DNA from: Bacillota bacterium
Lineage (GTDB): Bacteria > Bacillota > Clostridia > Lachnospirales > Anaerotignaceae
DNA length: 6,052 nucleotides
Direction: 5' to 3'
Assembly (NCBI GenBank): GCA_030526765.1
Contig: JAUNCB010000076.1
Location: 1 to 6,052 of the forward strand
Positions 1 to 4,974 of this stretch are shown here, piece by piece. The position numbers were made by a program, and so were the translations under genes. Positions within the stretch are counted from its first letter, which is position 1, and each line of letters begins with the position of its first letter. Below the pieces are notes generated by a model that was not told the origin of the DNA, did not search any database, and was given only the letters and a program-made list of their open reading frames with translations.

Positions 1-113
1 TCATCGTGGAGGATACACAGGAAGCGATTATTTCCGAGGAGCTTTGGGAACGGGTAAAAGAGATGCAGGAGAAAAAAGGGCGTAGAAAAAGAAAGAATGA
101 ATGGGAAAAATGA
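1..113 (+). CDS. C-terminal end of a putative serine recombinase (partial)
   Basis: The reading frame enters from the left edge (first complete codon at base 3) and ends at TGA 111-113, giving 36 residues. The visible part reads IVEDTQEAIISEELWERV followed by a lysine/arginine-rich tail. The pattern of a polar residue, then EAIIS-EELWERV, is what I know from the end of the 'Recombinase' domain (Pfam PF07508) of serine site-specific recombinases, where a form of 'HEAIIDEELFERVQ' precedes the zinc ribbon. Here the protein stops about 20 residues after that motif, so the zinc-ribbon and coiled-coil part of large serine recombinases is absent, at least in this frame. The catalytic N-terminal resolvase domain would lie off-window to the left. 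The gene converges on the interrupted deacetylase gene 10 bases away, which fits an integrase placed at the end of its own element. The family call rests on one short motif, so it is tentative. Confidence 0.55.
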   Translation, partial: IVEDTQEAIISEELWERVKEMQEKKGRRKRKNEWEK

Positions 114-132
114 CAAGGACTTCTCAAAAATA
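1..132. mobile_element. Right end of a putative recombinase-bearing element inserted in a deacetylase gene
   Basis: This is an inference from two facts seen in the sequence. A recombinase-like gene ends at 113, and a deacetylase gene loses all similarity to its family after the Gly codon at 136-138 or the Ala codon at 133-135. The boundary therefore lies between about 114 and 135. I cannot place the crossover base or identify an attachment-site core, because the other end of the element is outside the window. None of the three minus-strand frames across 1-123 continues the deacetylase, so a simple frameshift does not explain the break. Whether the element is excised in a programmed way or is a fixed insertion cannot be told from this window. 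Confidence 0.5.
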
Positions 133-345
133 CGCACCCCACGCTGCGTCAAAGCTGATCGAAAGAACGGGTTTTTCCGTCTGTACACAATAAATCGGCA
201 GCCTGCGGTTCAGATTCGCTGCTGCAAAAGCTCCGACCTTCTGTGCAGCAGGGGGAAGGGCAAATGCAGCGGCGAGAATAACCAGACTGAGGGCAGTGAA
301 CAAGATTGTTTTTTTGGATAAGTACCATTTTAGGAGCTGTTTCAT
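124..345 (-). CDS. 5' portion of an interrupted PdaB-like polysaccharide deacetylase
   Basis: The 73 visible residues start at ATG 343-345, chosen because GGAGGT (351-356) sits 5 nt upstream; an in-frame start further upstream at 405 has no such site. Residues 13-31 form one hydrophobic membrane anchor or uncleaved signal after a basic N-terminus (KWYLSKK). Residues 47-56, RRLPIYCVQT, and 61-71, LSISFDAAWGA, match the start of the NodB-type domain in Clostridia spore deacetylases of the PdaB type. Asp66 would be the catalytic-base Asp of motif 1. Two non-matching codons (Tyr, Phe) and TGA then follow. About 180-200 residues are missing, including the metal-binding HxxxH motif, so this product alone cannot be an active deacetylase. 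PdaB-family proteins are known from B. subtilis sporulation, where they help retain spore cortex. The gene is either broken or restored by excision of the adjoining element. Family assignment is good; the exact subfamily is less sure. Confidence 0.72.
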   Translation of the reverse strand: MKQLLKWYLSKKTILFTALSLVILAAAFALPPAAQKVGAFAAANLNRRLPIYCVQTEKPVLSISFDAAWGAYF

Positions 346-392
346 AAAGAACCTCCGATGTTTTTGATAACAGTATATTTTCTGAAAGGGAA

Positions 393-436
393 AAAGAGAA
401 GGCATATTTCAGCAGACAGAAATATGCCTTCTCTTT
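393..436 (-). terminator. Strong hairpin, likely minus-strand intrinsic terminator
   Basis: A perfect 18-bp inverted repeat (arms 393-410 and 419-436, right arm gaaatatgccttctcttt) encloses an 8-nt loop at 411-418. Read on the minus strand, the stem runs into a T-rich tract (TTTTT, then CCC), as expected for an intrinsic terminator. It lies 30 bp past the stop of the small minus-strand gene and 47 bp before the ribosome binding site of the deacetylase gene. It would therefore separate these two genes into different transcripts. On the plus strand the T tract is short, so termination in that direction is less likely. A regulatory role in the deacetylase leader is possible but nothing shows it. 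Confidence 0.65.
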
Positions 437-466
437 CGTGATGCAGCCGAATCCATTCAGATGCAG

Positions 467-631
467 TCAGTTTCCCTTGCTGCTGAGGGGATTGCTGCGT
501 TCCTCCCAGAAGATATTATTGTCGGGGGCAGCCTTTCCCTGTTGGTTGTAACGGGAATTCTGACGGATCTGATAAAGGTCACCGCCTGTTACAGTGTCCT
601 TCGGCAGGTTGGTTTTCTTATCTTTTTTCAA
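467..631 (-). CDS. Small hydrophilic protein of unknown function (54 aa)
   Basis: I do not recognise this protein. The start is TTG at 629-631, set by GAGGTGATC (635-643), a nine-base match to the anti-Shine-Dalgarno end of 16S rRNA; the TTG at 659-661 in the same frame has no such site. The product begins MKKDKKTNLPKDTVTGG and is rich in Lys, Asn, Gln and Ser. It has no membrane segment and only one short hydrophobic stretch (NNIFWEERSNPL). It carries no Cys and no signal peptide, so a small cytosolic or spore-core protein is possible, but it lacks the recognisable motif of alpha/beta-type small acid-soluble spore proteins. It has its own terminator-like hairpin downstream and lies between a spore-type deacetylase and the divergent pseudouridine operon. 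The ribosome binding site and codon pattern make it more convincing than the overlapping plus-strand frame 461-727. Confidence 0.6.
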   Translation of the reverse strand: MKKDKKTNLPKDTVTGGDLYQIRQNSRYNQQGKAAPDNNIFWEERSNPLSSKGN

Positions 632-634
632 TGG

Positions 635-643
635 GATCACCTC
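635..643 (-). promoter_or_regulatory. Ribosome binding site that fixes the TTG start of the small gene
   Basis: GAGGTGATC on the minus strand is followed by CCA and then TTG. The GAGG core is 8 nt from the start. The length of this match to the 16S rRNA end is unusual and is the main argument that the 54-residue frame is translated. Confidence 0.65.
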
Positions 644-662
644 GGTATTTATCCTGTGCAAA

Positions 663-696
663 GAAAACAGAAAAAAACATGGATTTTTCTGTTTTC
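663..696. repeat. 13-bp perfect inverted repeat upstream of the psu promoter
   Basis: Arms 663-675 (GAAAACAGAAAAA) and 684-696 (TTTTTCTGTTTTC) are exact inverted complements around an 8-nt spacer (676-683). The right arm ends 4 bp before the -35 box of the promoter at 701-728. Between divergent genes, such a site could be an operator or an activator site. Alternatively it is an A/T-rich hairpin in the leader of the minus-strand gene. The stem is poor in GC and is not a good terminator. Confidence 0.55.
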
Positions 697-700
697 GCTA

Positions 701-728
701 TTGACAATAAGAAAAAGTTTGATATAAT
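701..728 (+). promoter_or_regulatory. Consensus sigma-A promoter of the psuK-psuG operon
   Basis: The -35 box TTGACA (701-706) and the -10 box TATAAT (723-728) are both exact consensus, with a 16-bp spacer. Transcription would start near 735, leaving a leader of about 39 nt before psuK. That is too short for a riboswitch, so control is more likely at the promoter, for instance by a protein bound at the adjacent inverted repeat. Confidence 0.85.
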
Positions 729-762
729 AAAGATAAGTTTAGTTAGTTAGACAAATATAAAG

Positions 763-769
763 AAGGTGA
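763..769 (+). promoter_or_regulatory. Ribosome binding site setting the TTG start of psuK
   Basis: AAGGTGA lies 4 nt before TTG 774-776. The first in-frame ATG is 24 codons later and would cut through the winged-helix domain, so the TTG start is preferred. Confidence 0.75.
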
Positions 770-773
770 GAGA

Positions 774-1871
774 TTGACACAAAGGGAAAGGGAAATCTTT
801 GAGATCATCAAAGCAAATCCCACAATAGAACAGAGTCAGATCGCAGCTATGCTGAATATCGCGCGCAGCTCTGTTGCAGTGCATATCTCCAATCTGCAGA
901 AAAAGGGGTATATTCTTGGAAAGGGCTATCTTCTGAAGGAGCATGATTATGTGGTGGGAATCGGTGCCGCCAATGTAGACATTCATGGTCACAGCAGAAA
1001 AGCCATCAACCTGAGGGACAGCAATCCCGGGCATATGAATGTTTCTGCCGGCGGGGTAACAAGAAATGTATCGGACAATCTGTCCAGATTGGGCGCATCT
1101 GTGAAGCTGATCACAGTTTTGGGCGATGATGTATATGCGGATCAGATTCGCACAGAATGTGCGGCAGCAGGAATTGACCTGAGCCACAGCATGGTGGTGG
1201 AAAATCATCCCTCCTCCACATATATCTCCATTCTGGATGAAAAGGGCGATATGTTCGTTGCGATGAGCGATATGGCAGTTCTTCAGAAAATGAATATGGA
1301 ATATCTGGAAACAAAGGCAAATATCATCACAGGTGCAAAAATCATTACCTGTGACAGCGGTCTGCCCAGTGAGGTGCTGGAAGGTGTGCTGGATACCTTC
1401 GGCGTGCAGCAGCCTGTCTTCATTGATCCGGTATCCTGTGCTTATGCAGAAAAGATCCGCCCCTATGTCGGAAAATTCCACACCATCAAGCCGAATCGGA
1501 TGGAACTGGAAATTCTGGCGGATATGCCAATCAAAAATGATGAGGATCTGAAAAAAGCCTGCAGCATCGTGCTGGAGAAAGGCGTGGAGCGCCTCTTTGT
1601 CAGCCTTGGCGGAGACGGATGCTTCTATATGGACAGAAGCGGCAACTGTATGAAACGGAAGCTGAAACCACTGGATAAAATGGTGAATGCAACCGGTGGC
1701 GGGGATGCCTTTATGGCAGCAGTGATTTATGCTTCCCTGCATGAAATGACCATTGAGGAAACACTGGATTATGCGCTGGCAGCAGGGTTGGCAGCCATTT
1801 CCCATGAAAGAACCATTAACCCTGATATGAATATGGACACATTAGAAATAATTTTAAAGGAGAGAAAATAA
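774..1871 (+). CDS. psuK: Pseudouridine kinase with N-terminal winged-helix domain (PfkB family)
   Basis: The enzyme phosphorylates pseudouridine to pseudouridine 5'-phosphate in the cytosol, the first step of pseudouridine breakdown. The 365 residues fall in two parts. Residues 1-55 form a winged helix-turn-helix (REREIFEIIKANP, then helix-turn-helix around IAAMLNIARSSVAVHIS, then a KKGYILGKGYLL wing). Residues 59-365 form a ribokinase/PfkB fold. Its sugar-binding motif is GGVTRN (93-98), and the ATP/anion-hole motif NATGGGDAF (305-313) carries the catalytic Asp311. Layout and length resemble E. coli YeiI (about 362 aa), a helix-turn-helix plus PfkB protein, rather than the shorter E. coli PsuK (about 313 aa). 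The substrate is inferred mainly from psuG, which starts 1 bp after the psuK stop. The DNA-binding domain suggests the kinase may also regulate its own operon; that is not shown. Codon usage is ordinary for the window. Confidence 0.87.
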   Translation: MTQREREIFEIIKANPTIEQSQIAAMLNIARSSVAVHISNLQKKGYILGKGYLLKEHDYVVGIGAANVDIHGHSRKAINLRDSNPGHMNVSAGGVTRNVSDNLSRLGASVKLITVLGDDVYADQIRTECAAAGIDLSHSMVVENHPSSTYISILDEKGDMFVAMSDMAVLQKMNMEYLETKANIITGAKIITCDSGLPSEVLEGVLDTFGVQQPVFIDPVSCAYAEKIRPYVGKFHTIKPNRMELEILADMPIKNDEDLKKACSIVLEKGVERLFVSLGGDGCFYMDRSGNCMKRKLKPLDKMVNATGGGDAFMAAVIYASLHEMTIEETLDYALAAGLAAISHERTINPDMNMDTLEIILKERK

Positions 1872-1872
1872 A

Positions 1873-2790
1873 ATGAACCTGGAAAAATATCTGAGCATCA
1901 CACCCGAAATCAAAGAAGCAATCGAATCCGGTAAACCCGTAGTAGCACTGGAAAGCACAATCCTGAGCCATGGTATGCCTTATCCCGAAAACGTAGAATT
2001 TGCCCACAAGGTAGAAGAAATCGTTCGCGGCGAAGGTGCAATCCCTGCAACAACAGCAATCCTGAACGGTCAGCTGAAGGTTGGTCTGACAGCAGATGAA
2101 CTGGAACTGATGTGCAAAGGCGAAGGCGTTGGCAAAGTAAGCCGTCGTGACGTTGCAACTTATGTTGCAGCTGGTCTGGCTGGTGCAACAACAGTTGCTA
2201 CAACAATGATGATCGCAGCAATGGCTGGCATCAAAATCTTCGCAACAGGCGGTATCGGCGGCGTACACCGTGGTGCAGAAACAACAATGGATATCTCTGC
2301 TGACCTGCAGGAACTGGCAAACACACCCGTTGGCGTTGTTTGTGCCGGCGCAAAATCTCTGCTGGATATCGGTCTGACACTGGAATACCTGGAAACAATG
2401 GGCGTACCTGTACTGGGTATGGATACAAATGATTTCCCTGCATTCTACTGCAGAAAGAGCGGCTTTGGCGTAGATTACAATGTAGAAAGCCCTGAACTGT
2501 GCGGTAAGATCCTGAAAACAAAATGGGAACTGGGTCTGAAAGGCGGCGCAGTTATCGCAAACCCTATCCCCGTTGAATGGGAACTGGATTTCGACGAAAT
2601 GGAAGCTGTTATCAATGAAGCACTGAGACTGGCTGAAGAACAGGGTATCAAGGGTAAAGCAACAACACCTTTCCTGCTGAGCCACATCAAGGAAATCACA
2701 AAAGGCGTTGCATTTGCATCCAACAAGGAACTGGCATACAACAACGCAAGAATGGCAGCAAAAATCGCTGTAGCTATGAGCAAAATCTGA
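1873..2790 (+). CDS. psuG: Pseudouridine-5'-phosphate glycosidase
   Basis: This enzyme splits the C-C glycosidic bond of pseudouridine 5'-phosphate to give uracil and ribose 5-phosphate, completing the pathway begun by PsuK. The 305-residue length matches the family (E. coli PsuG is about 312). Conserved blocks are VVALESTILSHGMPYP (23-38), KVSRRD (88-93), FATGGIGGVHRGAE (near 124-137), MDISADLQELANT (139-151) and CAGAKS (157-162). By alignment from memory to E. coli PsuG, Glu27 is the acid (E31), Lys161 the Schiff-base nucleophile (K166), Asp140 the Mn2+ ligand (D145) and Lys88 a phosphate contact (K93); all are present. The ATG at 1873 follows AAAGGAG (1856-1862) and lies 1 bp after psuK, so the two are co-transcribed and probably translationally coupled. 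Codon use is strikingly narrow: nearly every Leu is CTG and nearly every Thr is ACA, unlike psuK, which suggests high expression. Confidence 0.97.
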   Translation: MNLEKYLSITPEIKEAIESGKPVVALESTILSHGMPYPENVEFAHKVEEIVRGEGAIPATTAILNGQLKVGLTADELELMCKGEGVGKVSRRDVATYVAAGLAGATTVATTMMIAAMAGIKIFATGGIGGVHRGAETTMDISADLQELANTPVGVVCAGAKSLLDIGLTLEYLETMGVPVLGMDTNDFPAFYCRKSGFGVDYNVESPELCGKILKTKWELGLKGGAVIANPIPVEWELDFDEMEAVINEALRLAEEQGIKGKATTPFLLSHIKEITKGVAFASNKELAYNNARMAAKIAVAMSKI

Positions 2791-2803
2791 TCAATGAAAT
2801 AAG

Positions 2804-2840
2804 AAAAGCGCTCCGCTTGTATAAAGCGGGGCGCTTTTTT
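2804..2840. terminator. Bidirectional intrinsic terminator between psuG and the diguanylate cyclase
   Basis: A 15-bp stem (arms 2804-2818 and 2824-2838, one G-T pair) with a 5-nt loop (GTATA) ends in six Ts at 2835-2840. It begins 14 bp after the psuG stop. On the minus strand the same stem is followed by TTTT and then C, and it lies 6 bp beyond the stop of the convergent gene. One hairpin therefore probably serves both converging transcripts. Confidence 0.9.
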
Positions 2841-2845
2841 GCTGC

Positions 2846-4762
2846 TTATGTATTCTGTTCGGATTTGCGCATGCGTTTGTTCTCGTACATTTTGATGTCG
2901 GCATCCTTGAAGAGCTTCTGGTAGTTGGAGGTACCATCCAGAAGGGAATAGCCGAAGGAGAAACGCAGAGGAACGGTAACGGAAGGACTGAGCTGCACCG
3001 TGCTGGTATTCTGCAGGTGTTCCAGTGTACGGATGGTGTGCATCAGCTCTTCGATGCTGCCATAGTCATACAGCAGAAGAACGAATTCATCACCGCCCTG
3101 ACGGGCTGTCAGACTGCCGGCAGAACCAAAGGGATGGATCAGCTCGGATATTTTTTTGATATACAGGTCACCTTTTTCATGACCATAGGTATCATTGATG
3201 ATTTTCAGACCATCGGCATCCAGCATGATCAGCGCACCGCAGCCAAGATCATGGGGATCCCGGAACAGCTTATGAAGCTGATGATCCAATCCTCTTCGGT
3301 TAAGGAGACCTGTCAGAAGATCGTAGTCTCGTTCCGCTTCGATCTCCAGACGCTTCCGAATATCCTCTGTTTCATCGATGCATACACCGAAGATACCGTC
3401 TTCCTCTTCCATTTCCTCCAGACGGACATAGCGCTCTCCTTCACCGGGAAGACGGAAGATATTTGTTTCGCCGGGAACGGGATTCTTCTGGATATCCGAA
3501 ATAAAAGCACGGAAGCTGCTATAGTCGGAGGAAAGGCTGATCGCCTTTGCTTCGCTCAGACCAAGGATATGAGGGATATATTCTGTGAAGCGTACATGCT
3601 TCAGATGGGGTCTGTATTCGTAGACGCCAATATACAGATTGGTTTTGCTGAGCACATACTGCATTTTTTTGCTGTTGTTCAGCAGGCTGGCAACCATTTC
3701 GTTGATATATGCACTGAGTTCGGAAAACTCCAGACTGGAGTGTACATCGATTTTTTCTTCCAGATTGCCTTTGGAAATAAGATCCAGCTTCTGATTGACC
3801 TCCCGCATTCCGCCCACAACGATGCGATCCATAAATCTGGAGGAGAAGGAAATCAGAAGGGCTGCGATCAAAACAACGCAGACAAACAGTGCGGCAGTGG
3901 TGGAAAACATCCCGTTATATACGGTGCTGCTTGCAACAACACGGCCGATATAATTTGTACCGATCCTTGAGAAAACACAGAAGGAATTGATGCCGCCAAC
4001 ATTAGCATGGAAGCCGTCGGGATGTGTCAGGATCGTTTTGGTGGAAAGACCGATTTCTCCGGCATGCTTCCCGACATGCTCGGAAGCGGTGGAGGCAACG
4101 ATATTTCCGGATTCTGTATTGATGGCATAATAATTGGCATCGGGATTCACCCGAAACAGAGAGAAGATATGATTCAGATCATTTTTCTCTGTTTGCTTGA
4201 TGATGTGGGAGGATTCCATCCCTACCTGAACAATGATGTTTCCTGTGCGGTTCCACACGGCGGAATACTGCATTTTTTTGTTTTTTGCAGTATTGGGCGT
4301 GATGGCCTGCACAAGGCGCAGACTTTTATCTTCCTTCATTGCCTGGAAAAAGCGGATCTGTTCGCCGGATTCCAGATGATATCCGAAATATTCCGGATTG
4401 GTTCCGGCAAAAATGATACCCTCTTCATTAAACAGATTGATTTCATCTACCTCCAGAAGGGCTGCGATCCTGCGCAGCTCTCCGAAGCTTTTGATGATAC
4501 CGGGATCCTTTTCGATGAGATAGGCAATGGTGTCTGCATCATTCAGGCAGCTATAGCCGTATTTATGTACAATTTCTGTCATATCCTGCTGGTTTTCATA
4601 AAGCATATGTTCCATACGAAGCAAAGTTTTGGCAGAGTTTTCGTGAACGGCATTATGCTTATCTATAATCTGTATGGTAATCAGCAGAAAGGTAATGACA
4701 AATACCAGCGCCAGTGCAATAATACGCATGGGACGCTGTATGATTTTACTTAAAGGACGCAT
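2846..4762 (-). CDS. Membrane-bound diguanylate cyclase: Cache-like sensor, HAMP, PAS-like segment, GGDEF
   Basis: The protein is predicted to make cyclic di-GMP from two GTP in response to an external signal. I start it at ATG 4760-4762 (638 aa), because AAAGGGGG (4771-4778) lies 8 nt upstream and the promoter at 4806-4834 overlaps the upstream frame extension to 4834. Residues 14-33 and 286-307 are membrane segments. The roughly 250 residues between them hold two PAS-like units (around INLFNEEGIIFAGTNPEYFG and YYAINTESGNIVASTASEHVG), as in double-Cache sensors. A HAMP-like helix region (308-366) and a PAS-like segment (about 367-466) precede the GGDEF domain (479-631). Catalytic features seen are DLLTGLLNRRG (481-491), LDADGLKIINDTYGH (514-528) and RQGGDEF (554-560), all intact. 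The inhibitory I-site (RxxD five residues before GGDEF) is absent: that position reads SAGS. The ligand is unknown. It converges on psuG and diverges from the radical SAM gene. Confidence 0.92.
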   Translation of the reverse strand: MRPLSKIIQRPMRIIALALVFVITFLLITIQIIDKHNAVHENSAKTLLRMEHMLYENQQDMTEIVHKYGYSCLNDADTIAYLIEKDPGIIKSFGELRRIAALLEVDEINLFNEEGIIFAGTNPEYFGYHLESGEQIRFFQAMKEDKSLRLVQAITPNTAKNKKMQYSAVWNRTGNIIVQVGMESSHIIKQTEKNDLNHIFSLFRVNPDANYYAINTESGNIVASTASEHVGKHAGEIGLSTKTILTHPDGFHANVGGINSFCVFSRIGTNYIGRVVASSTVYNGMFSTTAALFVCVVLIAALLISFSSRFMDRIVVGGMREVNQKLDLISKGNLEEKIDVHSSLEFSELSAYINEMVASLLNNSKKMQYVLSKTNLYIGVYEYRPHLKHVRFTEYIPHILGLSEAKAISLSSDYSSFRAFISDIQKNPVPGETNIFRLPGEGERYVRLEEMEEEDGIFGVCIDETEDIRKRLEIEAERDYDLLTGLLNRRGLDHQLHKLFRDPHDLGCGALIMLDADGLKIINDTYGHEKGDLYIKKISELIHPFGSAGSLTARQGGDEFVLLLYDYGSIEELMHTIRTLEHLQNTSTVQLSPSVTVPLRFSFGYSLLDGTSNYQKLFKDADIKMYENKRMRKSEQNT

Positions 4763-4770
4763 CCAGTTAA

Positions 4771-4778
4771 CCCCCTTT
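4771..4778 (-). promoter_or_regulatory. Ribosome binding site setting the diguanylate cyclase start
   Basis: AAAGGGGG on the minus strand, 8 nt before ATG 4760-4762. No comparable site precedes the upstream in-frame codons up to 4834. Confidence 0.75.
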
Positions 4779-4805
4779 ATGTTCACTGGTTTACTTGTCA
4801 TTTTT

Positions 4806-4834
4806 ATCATAACATAAATAGATTCTTTTTCCAA
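4806..4834 (-). promoter_or_regulatory. Probable sigma-A promoter of the diguanylate cyclase gene
   Basis: On the minus strand TTGGAA (4829-4834) and TATGAT (4806-4811) are separated by 17 bp. They match the -35 consensus at four of six positions and the -10 at five of six. The start of transcription would be near 4799, giving a leader of about 37 nt before the chosen ATG. Confidence 0.6.
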
Positions 4835-4897
4835 CTTACGGAAAAAACTTTAAGGATATTTTAAAATCATTTGCGAAAATCGAACGGCTGCTTCCCC

Positions 4898-4925
4898 TTG
4901 CATTTTACAGGTAATCTGCTAAAAT
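4898..4925 (+). promoter_or_regulatory. Probable sigma-A promoter of the radical SAM gene
   Basis: TTGCAT (4898-4903) and TAAAAT (4920-4925) are spaced by 16 bp, matching consensus at four of six and five of six positions. Transcription would start near 4932, about 43 nt before the gene. It is back to back with the diguanylate cyclase promoter, about 65 bp away. Confidence 0.5.
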
Positions 4926-4974
4926 AATACTGTTATGCTGAAACAATAAGTGAGAAAGAAAAAAGGTGAGATAA

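Noticed and set aside
1..124. Frameshift as the cause of the truncated deacetylase
   Set aside because: I translated the minus strand beyond the stop in all three frames across 1-123. None shows deacetylase motifs; all are low-complexity Phe/Ser/Pro-rich noise, so the downstream part is really absent rather than out of frame.
97..321. Plus-strand open frame of 74 codons
   Set aside because: It spans the junction, overlaps the recombinase end and lies antisense to the deacetylase fragment. No good ribosome binding site and no recognisable motif.
461..727. Plus-strand frame of 88 codons with hydrophobic stretches
   Set aside because: It is antisense to the better-supported 54-residue gene, runs through the inverted repeat and promoter boxes, and has no ribosome binding site.
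738..751. Short TTAG direct repeats (tttagttagttag)
   Set aside because: Only a few copies of a 4-base unit, with no clear relation to a known operator; too short to support a feature.
729..773. Riboswitch or structured leader before psuK
   Set aside because: Only about 39 nt lie between the expected transcription start and psuK, with no strong stem.
747..1805. Long minus-strand frame opposite psuK
   Set aside because: Cys/His-rich composition typical of antisense translation, with no family resemblance; psuK explains the region fully.
1816..2685. Long minus-strand frame opposite psuG
   Set aside because: Its length is a by-product of the narrow codon usage of psuG; the product is Cys/Phe-rich and unlike any protein family I know.
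3017..4753. Two long plus-strand frames (3017-3970, 4007-4753) opposite the diguanylate cyclase
   Set aside because: Both are antisense to a gene with clear GGDEF catalytic motifs, and neither has a ribosome binding site or motif.
4763..4834. N-terminal extension of the diguanylate cyclase to an upstream start
   Set aside because: It would begin inside the promoter, lacks a ribosome binding site, and places 24 extra polar residues before the membrane anchor.
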